From NCBI GenBank assembly GCA_905221605.1, contig CAJNDS010002217.1, positions 425,001 through 489,000 of the forward strand: a stretch of DNA of 64,000 nt. Direction: 5' to 3'. The position numbers and the translations under genes are program-made. Shown here in pieces: positions 48,081-58,754 of this stretch. The stretch is from Symbiodinium natans. Taxonomy: Eukaryota; Sar; Dinophyceae; Suessiales; Symbiodiniaceae. The stretch's first letter is position 1. The number at the start of each line of letters is the position of its first letter. The notes beneath the pieces are model-generated. The model did no database searches, had not been told where the DNA came from, and worked only from the letters and a program-made list of their open reading frames with translations.

Positions 48081-48799
48081 GAGGATCGCCTTGAAGACAC
48101 ATAAAAATCTGAGTCCATATACTGGGAAGCAACTCAGGTGCTGGCAGCAGCAGTTTGCACGGATGCGCTTGGAGGCACCAAGGCTCGGTGCTCCGAGAAC
48201 GAGAGAACGATCCCCTCCCAAAGCGCTACTAAACCGTAGGAGTTCTAGGAGTTCTAGCTTTAGAGCAAGTTTGACAAAAAACCACGCGAGACCCGCTCAA
48301 AGCCTGCCTCCATTTCCAACAAATCTTCTTTGGACGTGCTGGGCAGCCCCCCGCTCTTTGCTCACTGGCCTCCAGGTTCAAAACATGCCGTGAAAAAGCC
48401 TCCCTTGTCGCAAGATACGGTGTCTTGCGTGAAGAACCTAGAACGCTTTCGCTACCAGGCTTCTGTTCTCCATGGCTTGCTGGGACGTAGGTTGGGAGGC
48501 ACTTGTCCGGATCTTCAGGTTCTTCTTTGGAGGAGGCCACAGGGTGGGAGAGCCCTTGGCCAGACTCTCCAGAGCAACTTCGGATCCAGCTCTGGTGGGC
48601 TTTCGTCATTCGTCCACTCGCCGTTCCGGGCCAACCGTTGTGTTTTTCTCGCTGGCCTGGCTCAGAAAGTCCGAGAGTTCAGGGTGGAGTTCATGGTGGC
48701 TGCATGAAGGGCAGCGCAACAAGGGGTGGCGATGACCCTCATCGCTACCGTAGAGCCTGAGACTTTGGGAGGCGTCCACGCACCGGCTGCAGGAGCCTC

Positions 48800-48815
48800 G
48801 GGATCCTAGGATCCC
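48800..48815. repeat. 16-bp perfect palindrome
   Basis: GGGATCCTAGGATCCC, flanked further out by CTGCAG on both sides. It could be a hairpin st em or a chance palindrome. Confidence 0.8.
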
Positions 48816-48904
48816 TGCAGAGTTCAAAGACCCTTTTTTTGGCAGACACGCTGCGCCGCATAGACGCTACATCGTCCTTCGCAGATCTCCGGCGCCAAAT
48901 TTCT

Positions 48905-49311
48905 GAAGTCTACACAAGTTCTGCCCAAATTCTATTCTGCTCCAGGCCTCCCTGCCTGGATTCAGTCCTAAAGCAACCCCAAAACAGCTGTCGAGACCTC
49001 GACCTTCCAAATTCAAAGAAGAAAAGCCATCAAGAGCTCAGAAGAATGTTTTTCAGGAGCTGGACTTTTCTTCCATCACTTTCCGCACTGTCCTACCAAT
49101 TCCTGCTCCAATTTGCCTGGATGGTCTGTGCAAAGACCGCGCCCCGGGCGTCAATGGGCCAAGAAAGCCGTCTTGTGCGAGGCCCCCGGAAAGGCCAAAA
49201 GAGCATGAAGAGCCGCCTCAGCTTTTGCCTAACGACGGGTTTTTCTTCTCAACGTTTCTCAGAGAAGGCATTTGGAACCACGCCAGCAGGCAGCTTTGTG
49301 GCCGCGTGTAA
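48905..49311 (+). CDS. open frame of about 135 codons, unidentified
   Basis: This frame runs without a stop from just after a TGA near 48903 to the TAA at 49309-49311. It includes KNVFQELDFSSITFRTVLP, a proline/arginine-rich linker, and DGFFFSTFLREGIWNHASRQ. A competing frame, 48839-49528, is open for 229 codons but has poorer composition. I favour the first, though either may be chance; several non-coding frames in this window exceed 200 codons. Confidence 0.3.
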
Positions 49312-49560
49312 CGAGTCCACGAAGAGTCCCATGAGAGTCCCACGAGGGCGCGAAGACATAAAAAGACTCCGTCTCTTCCTCTCTCAGAGACTCGAAGCAA
49401 GTGCGGCTTTAAGTCCGTTCGATTCGCAGCGGAGACTAGTTACTGTTGCTCTTGAGTGCTCCTCCAAGCAAAGAGAGGCGAGGAACGTGGGTTCCTTTTG
49501 TCGATGGACGTTCTGCGAGGAAAGATGAGGAAGGGTCAGGCATCACAGCATCACATCCAA

Positions 49561-49572
49561 CCCCCCCCCCCC
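49561..49572. repeat. poly-C, 12 bases
   Basis: An uninterrupted run of 12 C in sequence with no recognised gene. Confidence 0.9.
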
Positions 49573-50197
49573 ACATTTCTTCGAGCACAGGATGAAAGGA
49601 TCACACTCCTATCCCTACACGACCCCGCCATCAGCAAGGGAGGGACAAAGCAGAGGTCGCCAAGCGTATTTCCAAGATGCCAAGAGGTAAAGAGTGTCAA
49701 GGGCCGCCATGCTGTCGTGTTGTCGTTCAGGGTAGCCTTTCCAGCTACGTTTGCAGATCGCGATTGTAGCCAGCGATGCCTGCGATTGATTGCGAGTTGG
49801 GCTTTGGAGGATTCTACCAGGATGCGAGACCTTCTACAACTTTGGGAGCAGGACCTCGTCCAGGGCAATCGCAGTTGACTGAGACTGCTACTATATGAAG
49901 TGTTCTCGCAAGGCGCTTGGTGTAGTTGAGCAACCCTTGGCCAGCGCCACAGGAAGCGCGGGCGCATGTGGACGACGTTGTGGTGCCAGATTTCTTGAGC
50001 TGTAGCTTTGACACGGAGTGGGAGGCCTGACGCTCCCAACAATTTTCACTTTGTAAGAATGATGCAAATGGATAGGGTGACAGTGGCACATACTGCACCG
50101 GTTCATTTGCCAGGAAGCACGTCTTGAGATGATAGCTTCTTTGCAGCACGTGTCGCAAGCTCAGCAGGCCAGCGCAGCTGTTGCGATGCTGCATGTC

Positions 50198-51515
50198 AGA
50201 ATCTCCAGCTCAGGCCGCAGGATCTTCCGAGATTCCCTGAAACGCTGGCAGAGCTTCCGCAGTACCCATGGCTGGAGAAACTCTTCTCCATGGCAAAGAT
50301 TGTCCAGGAGGATCGGGTCTGGGAAATCTACCTGTAGACAGACCAGGGCAATCCAACATCGTTGCTACAGAAAGACCTGCTGCTTGCAGATTCTACAACA
50401 CAACATCAACATATACCAGGACCACCTGCACGAACAAATGAACAAAATGCAATGCTCCATGCAAAGCTGCGGAGAGAGAAGCTCCAAACAAACCTGCAGC
50501 AAGGACCAAGATGCTAGCTGCTAGCTGCTGGAAAGTCTGTAGGAAGCAAGCTCAAAGTAACCTCGCATGGGCAGTTTGCCTTTCGCATGCGTGGCAGGGC
50601 CCAGCTCCCGTACACATTCTGCACACGAAACAGCGTGCCCACGCCAAGGTCTTGTGCACTTGTTGAGGCTTACGCCTGGGTGCCAAGGGTTCAGAGAGAG
50701 CTTCGCTCTTGAAGCGTGAAGCTCCGAAGCGGCTCTTGTCAGAGCTTGAGGCAGAGGCACTGTTTCCAGGCCTTCGGGCGAAAGCAATCGTCGTGAAGGC
50801 TTCAGGCAAAGACATTGCCGAACAAGCTCCAGATGCAAGCTTCAGAAATTAGCGGGGCCGGCTATCCTTCTTTGTTTTTTTTGTTGCTGTGCTGTTGTGG
50901 TCTTGAACCTACCCTTGAATTTATGTTTGTCTTTTGGCCTGTGGAGACGGCTTCGTCTCTTCATCGGGCCTTTCAGCCCCTGCAAGGACACTGTGGTGAA
51001 CAGGCAGGAGGACAGACCGTTGATCGCTGTCAAAGCAGAGTCAAGTTTCACTGTGACGCCCTTTTCAGGGTCAGTGGTATCTGGCCGGGGACTTTCACGG
51101 AATCCCTGCCTTAGCTCTGCAACCTAAACATCTGCAGCAACTCAGCTAAGGTGGTCAGATGTGATCAGGTTTAGGTTTGTTTCCCCCTTTCAGAATGATT
51201 CGTTCTATTCAGCTGCATTCTCTAGGTATGGTAGTGTCTTCATTATTGATGAGTAGCGGTTTAGTTCTGAAATTGAAGATTTGGTTGCGGATTCCAAATT
51301 TACATGTAAGCCGGCGCTGTGACAGTGGATGCAATTCCTCATCTAAGGCCAGAGACAAAGTCATGCTTCTTTGGCTACATAAACATGTTCTATGTCGTCG
51401 CATGGTGGTATGCCTTGGACCAGGATGTTAATGAGGCCTGAGGAACTCTTGACTTCACATGGTTTGAGGGTGACGGAAAAGGGTTGGACATATTTGCTGG
51501 ACAAGATGTTCTACA
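50198..51515 (+). CDS. candidate exons of an unidentified protein
   Basis: Four pieces look convincingly coding. 50198-50334 reads LRPQDLPRFPETLAELPQYP, then KIVQEDRVWEIYL. About 50684-50835 reads KREAPKRLLSELEAEALFPG, then AIVVKASGKDIAEQAPD. About 51003-51060 reads DRPLIAVKAESSFTVTPFSG. About 51443-51510 reads LDFTWFEGDGKGLDIFAGQD. They could be the N-terminal part of the large protein whose exons follow from 51.98 kb, since all are on the same strand with no obvious gene end between. No domain recognised; start codon not found. Confidence 0.4.
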
Positions 51516-51980
51516 TGAGGCCTGGCTAGTCATCGGCCAATTGAGAACCCTCGAAGTGACATGAGGCGATCCTGTACCTACAATTGATTTCGCAGCTGCT
51601 CAAGAAGGGACAGCTGGACTGGACTGAGCATTCTGGTTGGCCGATCACGTCATGGAGTGTCTATGTGACTCTTGTTGGCACCAGGCAGTGTGTCTGATGA
51701 GGCTGTCGGAACTGAGAGATGCACCCAGGAATATTCATCGCTTGCTTTCGGGCATGCCATTCACGCCTCTTCCTGCAGATCCGTGCTGGCCTCGGCAGCG
51801 GAGAGTCAGCTCATCCCCCCAAATGCACAGACATGGCATAGCTGCAATGTGTGGGTTAAAAGTGCTGCCGAGGATGCCAGTGAATCCGATGTCGCACCTG
51901 GTTCCGGCCGTTTGGCCGATGCCAGGCTCCCGACACTACACAGCCAAGCAGACAAAACAGAGCCCCCTTGCCTGTTTCAG

Positions 51981-54900
51981 CCATGGAGCATCCTCCATTG
52001 ACATTTGTCACCTATGCCTTTGACGTGCCTTTGGGCCTGATCAGGTATCAGCGTTTTTTATATTGCAATGCATGCTGCCTGCCTGCACAGCAACTCCACA
52101 TGCCAGCAGCTGCTAGCAGACTCTTGCAAGGTAATTCCTTTCAATGACTTCTTGACATTCCTAGATGAGTGGTGGCAGCCGGCTGGCGGGCCGGACGCAA
52201 CTCCGGTGAAGATCTACTCGCACTTTGCTCGCACTTTGCCGCGTTGCAGGTGTGATTGCTCTGAGCTTTGCAAGCTTGATGTTTTTGGATGCTGCGAGCA
52301 CTGCGTTTAAGATTGTTGAAGATGCGTGAGTTCAGGAACTACATGGGCTTTGTTCGGTGTTGTCCTGGCGTCGGTCAGGCATGCTCCAGCAAGGCGCATG
52401 CGTGCCAGTAGGCAGAGAGTGAGCGCTCCTTTCAAGTCTCTGGATTCTCTGGCATCTCTGGCAGGACGTAGAAGCCGCGATGCCAATGCAGACAGATTGG
52501 AGGATACCATACTGCTGTCGAGATGAGAAACTATATGACTTGATAGGCCAGTTAGTGGCTTTGCAAGTCTTGGTGATTTCTTTCTGTTCTCACTGGTGAA
52601 GAGCGAGATGCACTGTGTACGACCTGAGAATGTCTTGAGAAGCAGATGGCCTCCAACTTTACAGCCTGCTCAAGACCCTCAATCCATGTGAATCCACATG
52701 AATCTGGAAGGCGTGCCGCGACTTCACGACCACAGTCTGGGTCAATGGGAAGGTGCGTACAGCAATCATCGTACCGAGCACTGGCATCTTGTCTCTCAAT
52801 CCCTTCATGCTTGTAGTAGCCGTTCCTTTAGCGTTCACGTAGAAACCCGAGGTTCGCATGCAGTTTCGGCGGAGGCCTTGAGCAGTATCCTGTTGTTTCC
52901 GCTGCGGTGCTCAGGTCCGAAGTGAAGGCGAAGTTTGCGGCCGAGTACTATGACTGGTTAGACTCCCACGTGGATCTCTTCCTTTGTGGTCACCCGCTGT
53001 TTTGGTGCACGCTCTTTGAGGATGTGCGTTGCTGTGCTTTGCTGTGGAGCCTTTCATGGATGCACTTTAAATAATGGCCCAGTAGTAGATGGATAGGTGA
53101 AGCCTCCTCACAAAGGGTCTTGACCTTACAAAGATGACAGAGTCACAGATCAACGAGTGCCAACCATAGGACTTGCTGCGCGCCAATCAGAAGAAATCCA
53201 TGATCGCTGCACCTCTGCGAGAACATGCTCGGATGGATTTGTTCATTTTTCAATCAGCTATCTGCCATAGGGTCATAGACGGCAGAAGGGCAGAAGCGAC
53301 CACACCACGTGTGATTTGTTCAGATTTTGATTCAGGTTTATGACCAGCCGCCTTTTTTTCTGGTGCCAGAAGACGGCGAAGATGATTTCGCAGACCGCTT
53401 GAAAGCCTTTGCGGACCCGGAGTTTCGAAATGCTGCTGTTGTAGGCCGACAATGTCGTGTGGGCTGGATGATTTGAAGCAAGTATGGCGGGCTGTCGCTG
53501 CGGTTGTAGGCCGACAGCTGCACCTGATGCCATGCCGTGTGCGCTGGATGATTTAAAAAAAGTAGGGGGTGTCAGAGGGACCAAAAGGGGCAGGCATGCT
53601 TGGTCCATGTGCGCGAAGAGTGTGCCTTTTTGCCCTTCTGAGAGGCTTTGCTCCTTTCTTCAGCCGCCAATTTGAATGGTTGCTGGGTCGTGCCTCGCCT
53701 TGACGGTGAGGTTTCCTCAGAAAATGGCAGCATCTTTCCGGTGCTTGCCAATACACGACCAACCCTTCAACCGCATCGCCACCAGTGGCTCATCATGAAT
53801 CCGACCAGTGCAAAGTAGAATCGCAAGCTTAACCGAGAAGCAGACCAACTTGGGCATCTTCATTTTGCTAGATGCTTGCTTGGCTGTCCAGCCTGCGAGT
53901 CCTCCGCCAAGTCATCTGCACTGTTAAGGTCCTCTTTTCAAGGTAAGGCCTAGGTTAGCAATGTGGAATGTTAGGGGTTAAAAGTATGCTTCTGGCCAAG
54001 GAAAAATCCCCCACAGTCGCCCAATTGCGCTGGTGGTGAAGGAGGTTTGGCAGCCGCTTCGACCAGACTCTGTGCTATTCTCTACATCCATTGATGGAGA
54101 AGCAACAGGCCTCGATCTCTTTTTTGCAACATTGCGCGCAAGCTGTTCGACCAGCTTCTGTGGCACATGATGCTATGATTTTTGTGATCTCTCTGCTTCG
54201 AAAGAGCTGTGCAATGTGCAGGGATATTCTTTCGCTATGCGGATGAGAATGTCATCACGGTTTGGGTCTCAGGGCGGGTGAGAGAGCGAGATGCATCACA
54301 TGCAAGCTAGTTTCGCACCGACTGGATCATGCTCGGGGCGACCCCTTCGAAGGTTAGGTGTGCCGGAACGAAGGAAGGAAGAAAGAAAGAAGGCTTCCGT
54401 CCCCCTGCCCTCGGACCATGCCCAGAAACACACTGATATCTATGCCGTTTTTCCACTTCGTACAACATGCTCCAGAAGGATGCTTGACGTTTGTGGAACA
54501 AGACGCGCTCTCACAAGCGTTCATGCCACTCCCGAAACACATTAATTTCAAACCTTTGGCACCATCATGTACAGCGACGTACACTTCAACCTCGGTGACA
54601 AGAAACATCGACCAGCTGAGGAAGATCTTCCTACATGGGGCCCGAAGGATGCACCGGCTGTTGCGATACGCTTCGCAGGAGACGACGACTGTCGTACCCA
54701 GTCTACTGCTTCGGCACAATACTGGCAAGGACGGCAAGGATCCTACGACAATTCAGTAGAAACCAGTTCATTACGAACTGAAAGCATGGGCGGCGTTCAT
54801 GGCAGCCCTGGTCTTTTCGCCTGCTCATCCAGGACGTGTACATACACTGTTGCGACGACGAGGCGGCCAGACTCTCCTTGATCGAGAGCACAGACACATG

Positions 54901-57900
54901 CCAACCCTTCAATGTGATGATCCGAGCTCACTGGACATGGCACAACCGCCCTATTATACGACGACGTAGCCGACCTTCTTGGGGAGGCCTCAGTACCGCT
55001 GAAAAAGGGCAGCCGCGTACCGGACCCCGGTCGTCAAGGCAAGCAGCCAACTTGACCACATCCTGATTCCCGAGCAGGCATCACAAGGGGTAGCTGCGAA
55101 GCTTCGCGCCATTCCGGGTGGCCGCAGGCTACAAATAGCCAAGCACCCAGCAGACACCCGCCTCCTTGGAGTGCGTGGCCGTCAGAGTGAGCGAACGCTG
55201 CTGAGAATGATTTCGTGGTACTAAGCTTGGTTTGTACGAAGCGACGGCCGGGAGAAACCCGACCTCGAGTCCACACGAGCTGCCATTCTTGCACTGATTC
55301 TTCGCCCGTCTGCCGCTTCCCTTGTTTTCACCTCTGCCTGCACTCCGACAGAGCGGCGACCGCTACCTATGACATGGTGTTTGTACGTTGAGGGCTGCAA
55401 CACGCGCAAGCATCGACAAGGCTTTCAGCTGCTTTCGTGCTTTCGCAAGGGGGTCCTCCTCCCTGACACGCCCGACGTGTAGATGTTTTGACTCCAAGTC
55501 GGACCCCGCCTTTCGGGGGTGCTGGGGAAGGAGCGGTGAAGGAGGTTGTGCTAGTACTCGAGGTGCACAGGCTGTCCCACGTCTGTTTTTGACTTCCAGG
55601 TTGTGAAGCCTAGCATGTGCATTGCAAGTTGGGGGTCTTGGGGGTGTTTAAAGGGCTCGCCACATGCACGCAACGATGCGCCCGATGGACACTGAAATGG
55701 AGGAAGGGGTTACAAACGGAATGAAACGTGTACACGAGAGCTGTGGGGAAAGGAGAAGAAGGAACGAAAGCCACCATTAAGGCCAATAAGGGCTTGCAGA
55801 GCAAAAGGGAAGTTCAGCACAGCCGGAATTCTGGCAGCAGCCGCCGGGCAAAGCTCATCAAATGCTGACAGCAAGAAATGGCCCGGCAGGATTGCACATT
55901 TGCACGGGTATTTTGGGTGGCAACTCGCCGCACCAAAAGCCAACAAAAACCCTGGGCTGCATGTTTTTCCTTAGACCACTTACGCCGAGGAAGTTCCTGT
56001 TTGCATGCTTCTAGCATTCCGCAAAACGATTCGAACCGCAGGGTGCGTGCGTGCGGCGAAGAGACGAAGAGAGCTTGATCGAAGGAATGAGGCCGATAGA
56101 ATGACTAGAAAGACACGGAGAGAGACAGAGAGAAGGAGACGTGGGCAGAAGAAGAAGTAGGAGACACGGAGAGTGACCCGGCTGCTTGCGAGATGCTTGA
56201 GGATCCCAGTGGCTTGCAGCTGAAGTTTTTGGAATGGGGCTTGGGCGCCACCTGTCTTTATACAGTTGCGCAGCCGCCGAGCTAGTTACTACATCTATAG
56301 TTTGCTGAGCCGGGTCTACAAGGTACAAGCGGAGGCTTGATGAATTGGTGAGAATTGGTTTTTGAGTTTTCTGAGAGGCGCAGACCAAGAACGTCGAACA
56401 CCGCAGAGGCCTGACCTACGAAACTCCGAAGTCGGAGCTGGCACAGCTCCGATGTGCCTTGGAGACACGAGAACAGGCAACCGGCACGTTTGGCCAGAAG
56501 AGCGCGCAGGTCTCCGGATATGGTCTTGCTTTGAGCCTTGAGTGATCTGGTGCCAGCCATCAAGCTGAGGTGTCGTGGTTACACCCTATGATTTCGCACA
56601 CTTCAAGCTGCCAGAGTTCAAAGCCATGGGGATGCCGCGACTTTAGCCTCACAACAGCTCACAACTCTTCCGAAATTTCCTCTTCAACCGAGCATGTTGT
56701 AGTGAGTGAACTGCAACTGAGGCCTGTTTTCATGCATTCGCAGCTGTGGAAATGGACCACCCGATGGTCACAGCTGATTGCACGCCCAGCGGGTCACAAC
56801 GCCTCCCTCTTTGCAGCCAATCGCTGGCAGCCTCCCCAAGTGTGTTACACGCAGCTGCAGAAGCAGGACCTGCAATCGCACACGGCGTCACAATTGTCCA
56901 CTTGGCCTGATTGGAGGAAGATCTGCCGATGCCAACACTCCCAGAATCATTCTACCGAGATCCATGGGGTTCTCTTTCCGATCAAAGCCTGTGCCGTGAC
57001 CTCAGAAAAGCTACCATCGACTCTCGTTGTTATATTGAGCTACAGCTGCCTGCTTCTGAGCTTAGCCACCCAGGTGCCAATGCCTTGTCCAAGTGGGATG
57101 ACCACCAAGGTTTGTGGGGTTCGTGTGGTGCGTTGCACGCGGCATGCTGCGCATGATCCCAGACAGGACCCTTTGGGCGCTCTCCGTTCCAGTTGTTCAC
57201 CATAGACCGGCGGGACTTGCAGCCTTTGGACGGCACACTTTTCTGGTCTCAGTGGAGCGAGATGTCCCTGCTGCCGTACACCATCTACTTTGAGCCTCAG
57301 CAAGACTTGTGCTACGTTGTCGATCATTGTCGAATTTCCGAAGTCAGCGTGGCCCGGGCAATTCCCACAGTCCCCGAGCTCCAGGTGGTTGAAACATGTA
57401 ACTTTCAATTTTGACATGTGCTTGTTCCCCACCCTCGGTGTGAGGTTGTTAGTTTTTAAAATCAACTCTTCTCCTCGCCCCGTCTACTCCTCGTCCAACC
57501 CCCAGGGTGCCCAACCCCAGAGTGTCCCTGGACGCAGAGCATCCCTGGAGTGCCCAACCTCAGAGTGTCCCTGGAGTGCCTGGAGTGCCTAGCCCCAAAG
57601 TGTCCCTGGAGTGCCCAACCCCAGAGTGTCCCTGGAGTGCCCAACCCTAAACCTACAGTATCCCTGGAGCGCCCAACTCTGCAGTGTTTCTGGAGTGCCC
57701 AAAGAGTGTCCCTGGAGTGCCCAACCCTAGAGTATCTCTACCCAGAAGTAAAATATCTTTCTGTGTCGAGAGCGTGTGCTGAGGCACGTAATGCAGTGCG
57801 CAGCATGTCATGGTGTACGTTCACAAGATCAGGACTCGGCGGCGCACTTGATCGCGCTACTGCGGAAGCTGCCTCTCCAGGAATCGAGTTCAAGTTCACT

Positions 57901-58206
57901 GCTCACCTTAGCATAGCAAGGGCACGCAGGGCGCGAAGGGCATGTAGGGTATGTAGGGCATGTAGGGGTCAAGCGTGATTGCTGTGCCGCTACAAGGCGC
58001 TTATGGATGTTTCTCGAGCACAGCGGCACTGGCACCGTCAAGAGTCCTATCAGGCATTCGAACCACCACAATCTGCACATCCAGCTTCATGGGCCTTTGT
58101 TCGCTGTCTGTTGACCTGCTTCGCAGCTCTGTGCCAGGTCATCGAGTTTTGGCGTGGCCTGACTGCCGCCCTCATCGCCGGTGATGCTGCAAGCTTTAAA
58201 GAATAA
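51981..58206 (+). CDS. large multi-exon protein, possibly glycosyltransferase-like
   Basis: Exons I can support: 51981-52044 (MEHPPLTFVTYAFDVPLGLI, GT donor), about 52143-52240 (NDFLTFLDEWWQPAGGPDAT), 52250-52325 (hydrophobic VIALSFASLMFLDAASTAF), 52915-53020 (KFAAEYYDWLDSHVDLFLCG, then HPLFWCTLFE), about 53173-53215 (NQKKSMIAAPL), about 53366-53437 (EDGEDDFADRLKAFADPEFR), about 56576-56637 (VVVTPYDFAHFKLPEFKAMG), about 56905-57150 (PTLPESFYRDPW), about 57190-57400 (LFWSQWSEMSLLPYTIYFEP) and a last exon about 57995-58206 (FWRGLTAALIAGDAASFKE, then TAA). The order of a VDxFxC-type motif, then a PY...EFxAMG motif, then a W...LPYxxYF motif recalls a group of protist and animal proteins with a predicted glycosyltransferase fold. 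That likeness is from memory and weak. Further pieces at 54567-54680, 54842-54960 and 55001-55221 may belong too. Confidence 0.4.
55225..56570. other. probable long intron or spacer
   Basis: Between the open frame ending at the TAA at 55222-55224 (KASSQLDHILIPEQASQG, then RTLLRMISWY) and the exon at 56576 I saw no coding-like exon on either strand. Confidence 0.35.
57498..57745. repeat. minisatellite, unit about 26 bases (CCTGGAGTGCCCAACCCCAG)
   Basis: About nine degenerate copies of a unit containing GTCCCTGGAGTGCCCAACC and CCAGAGT, in an intron of the gene at 52-58 kb. Variants include AACCTCAGAGT and a truncated AAAGAGT. The core also occurs singly at 28691, 28922 and 37440. Confidence 0.93.
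57905..57968. repeat. GGCATGTAG-type tandem repeat
   Basis: About six 9-base units drifting from GCACGCAGG through GGCGCGAAG to GGCATGTAG and GGTATGTAG. It probably lies in the last intron of the preceding gene. Confidence 0.8.
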
Positions 58207-58754
58207 TGTTGCACCTGCTTTGGTGTGCCCCCTTTCCCCCCCCCCCCCGCCCGAACAGCCGAAGCTGGTTCTGGCTCTCTTTACACGGTCCATGGGGCTT
58301 ATATGATTTTAAAGGGGAGGAGTTGAGATGAGTTTAAAAGGGACAGCGAGGCCTGGCAATCCAATTTAAAGGGGCGCCACACGAGTTATTTTTACCACAC
58401 GCGGACGGTTTGACTTAATTGCGGATCCCACCACACCCCCAAACAGTCCGGGTGTCCTGCATAGCACAGCTGACTATAGAGGGGCCCCTATTATTAAGCT
58501 CGGACCAGCAATGGCAGATGTAAAATCAGCATGGTGCGCAGTTCTATGCACAGCTTTGTTTGCTGGAGTGGATTGCAACGGCATTCGAACTTTGGCATGC
58601 ACATCTGTTAGCGCTGGCCTGGCTCAATCCTGATCATCGAGCAGTGAAGTGCCAATGTGTTAATGAGTTGCTGAACTGTGTGCATTGTGCAACTTTCCAT
58701 GACCCCGGTAAGCTTGAAAGACACATAGTTTGAAGAATTGTCATCTCGAGCAGC
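58207..58754. other. intergenic stretch before the helicase gene
   Basis: About 550 bases with a 13-base poly-C (58236-58248) and several TTTAAA/TTTAAAAGGG words, but no coding exon. The helicase promoter and any trans-splicing acceptor should lie here. I see no TATA box or other definite element. Confidence 0.5.
58236..58248. repeat. poly-C, 13 bases
   Basis: Uninterrupted run of 13 C just downstream of the stop at 58204-58206. Confidence 0.9.

Larger units (their letters stand above)
48230..50190. other. unassigned stretch with one long open frame
   Basis: No gene was assembled. The best candidate is the frame at 48905-49309 (listed separately). A perfect 16-base palindrome lies at 48800-48815 and a 12-base poly-C at 49561-49572. 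Confidence 0.35.
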
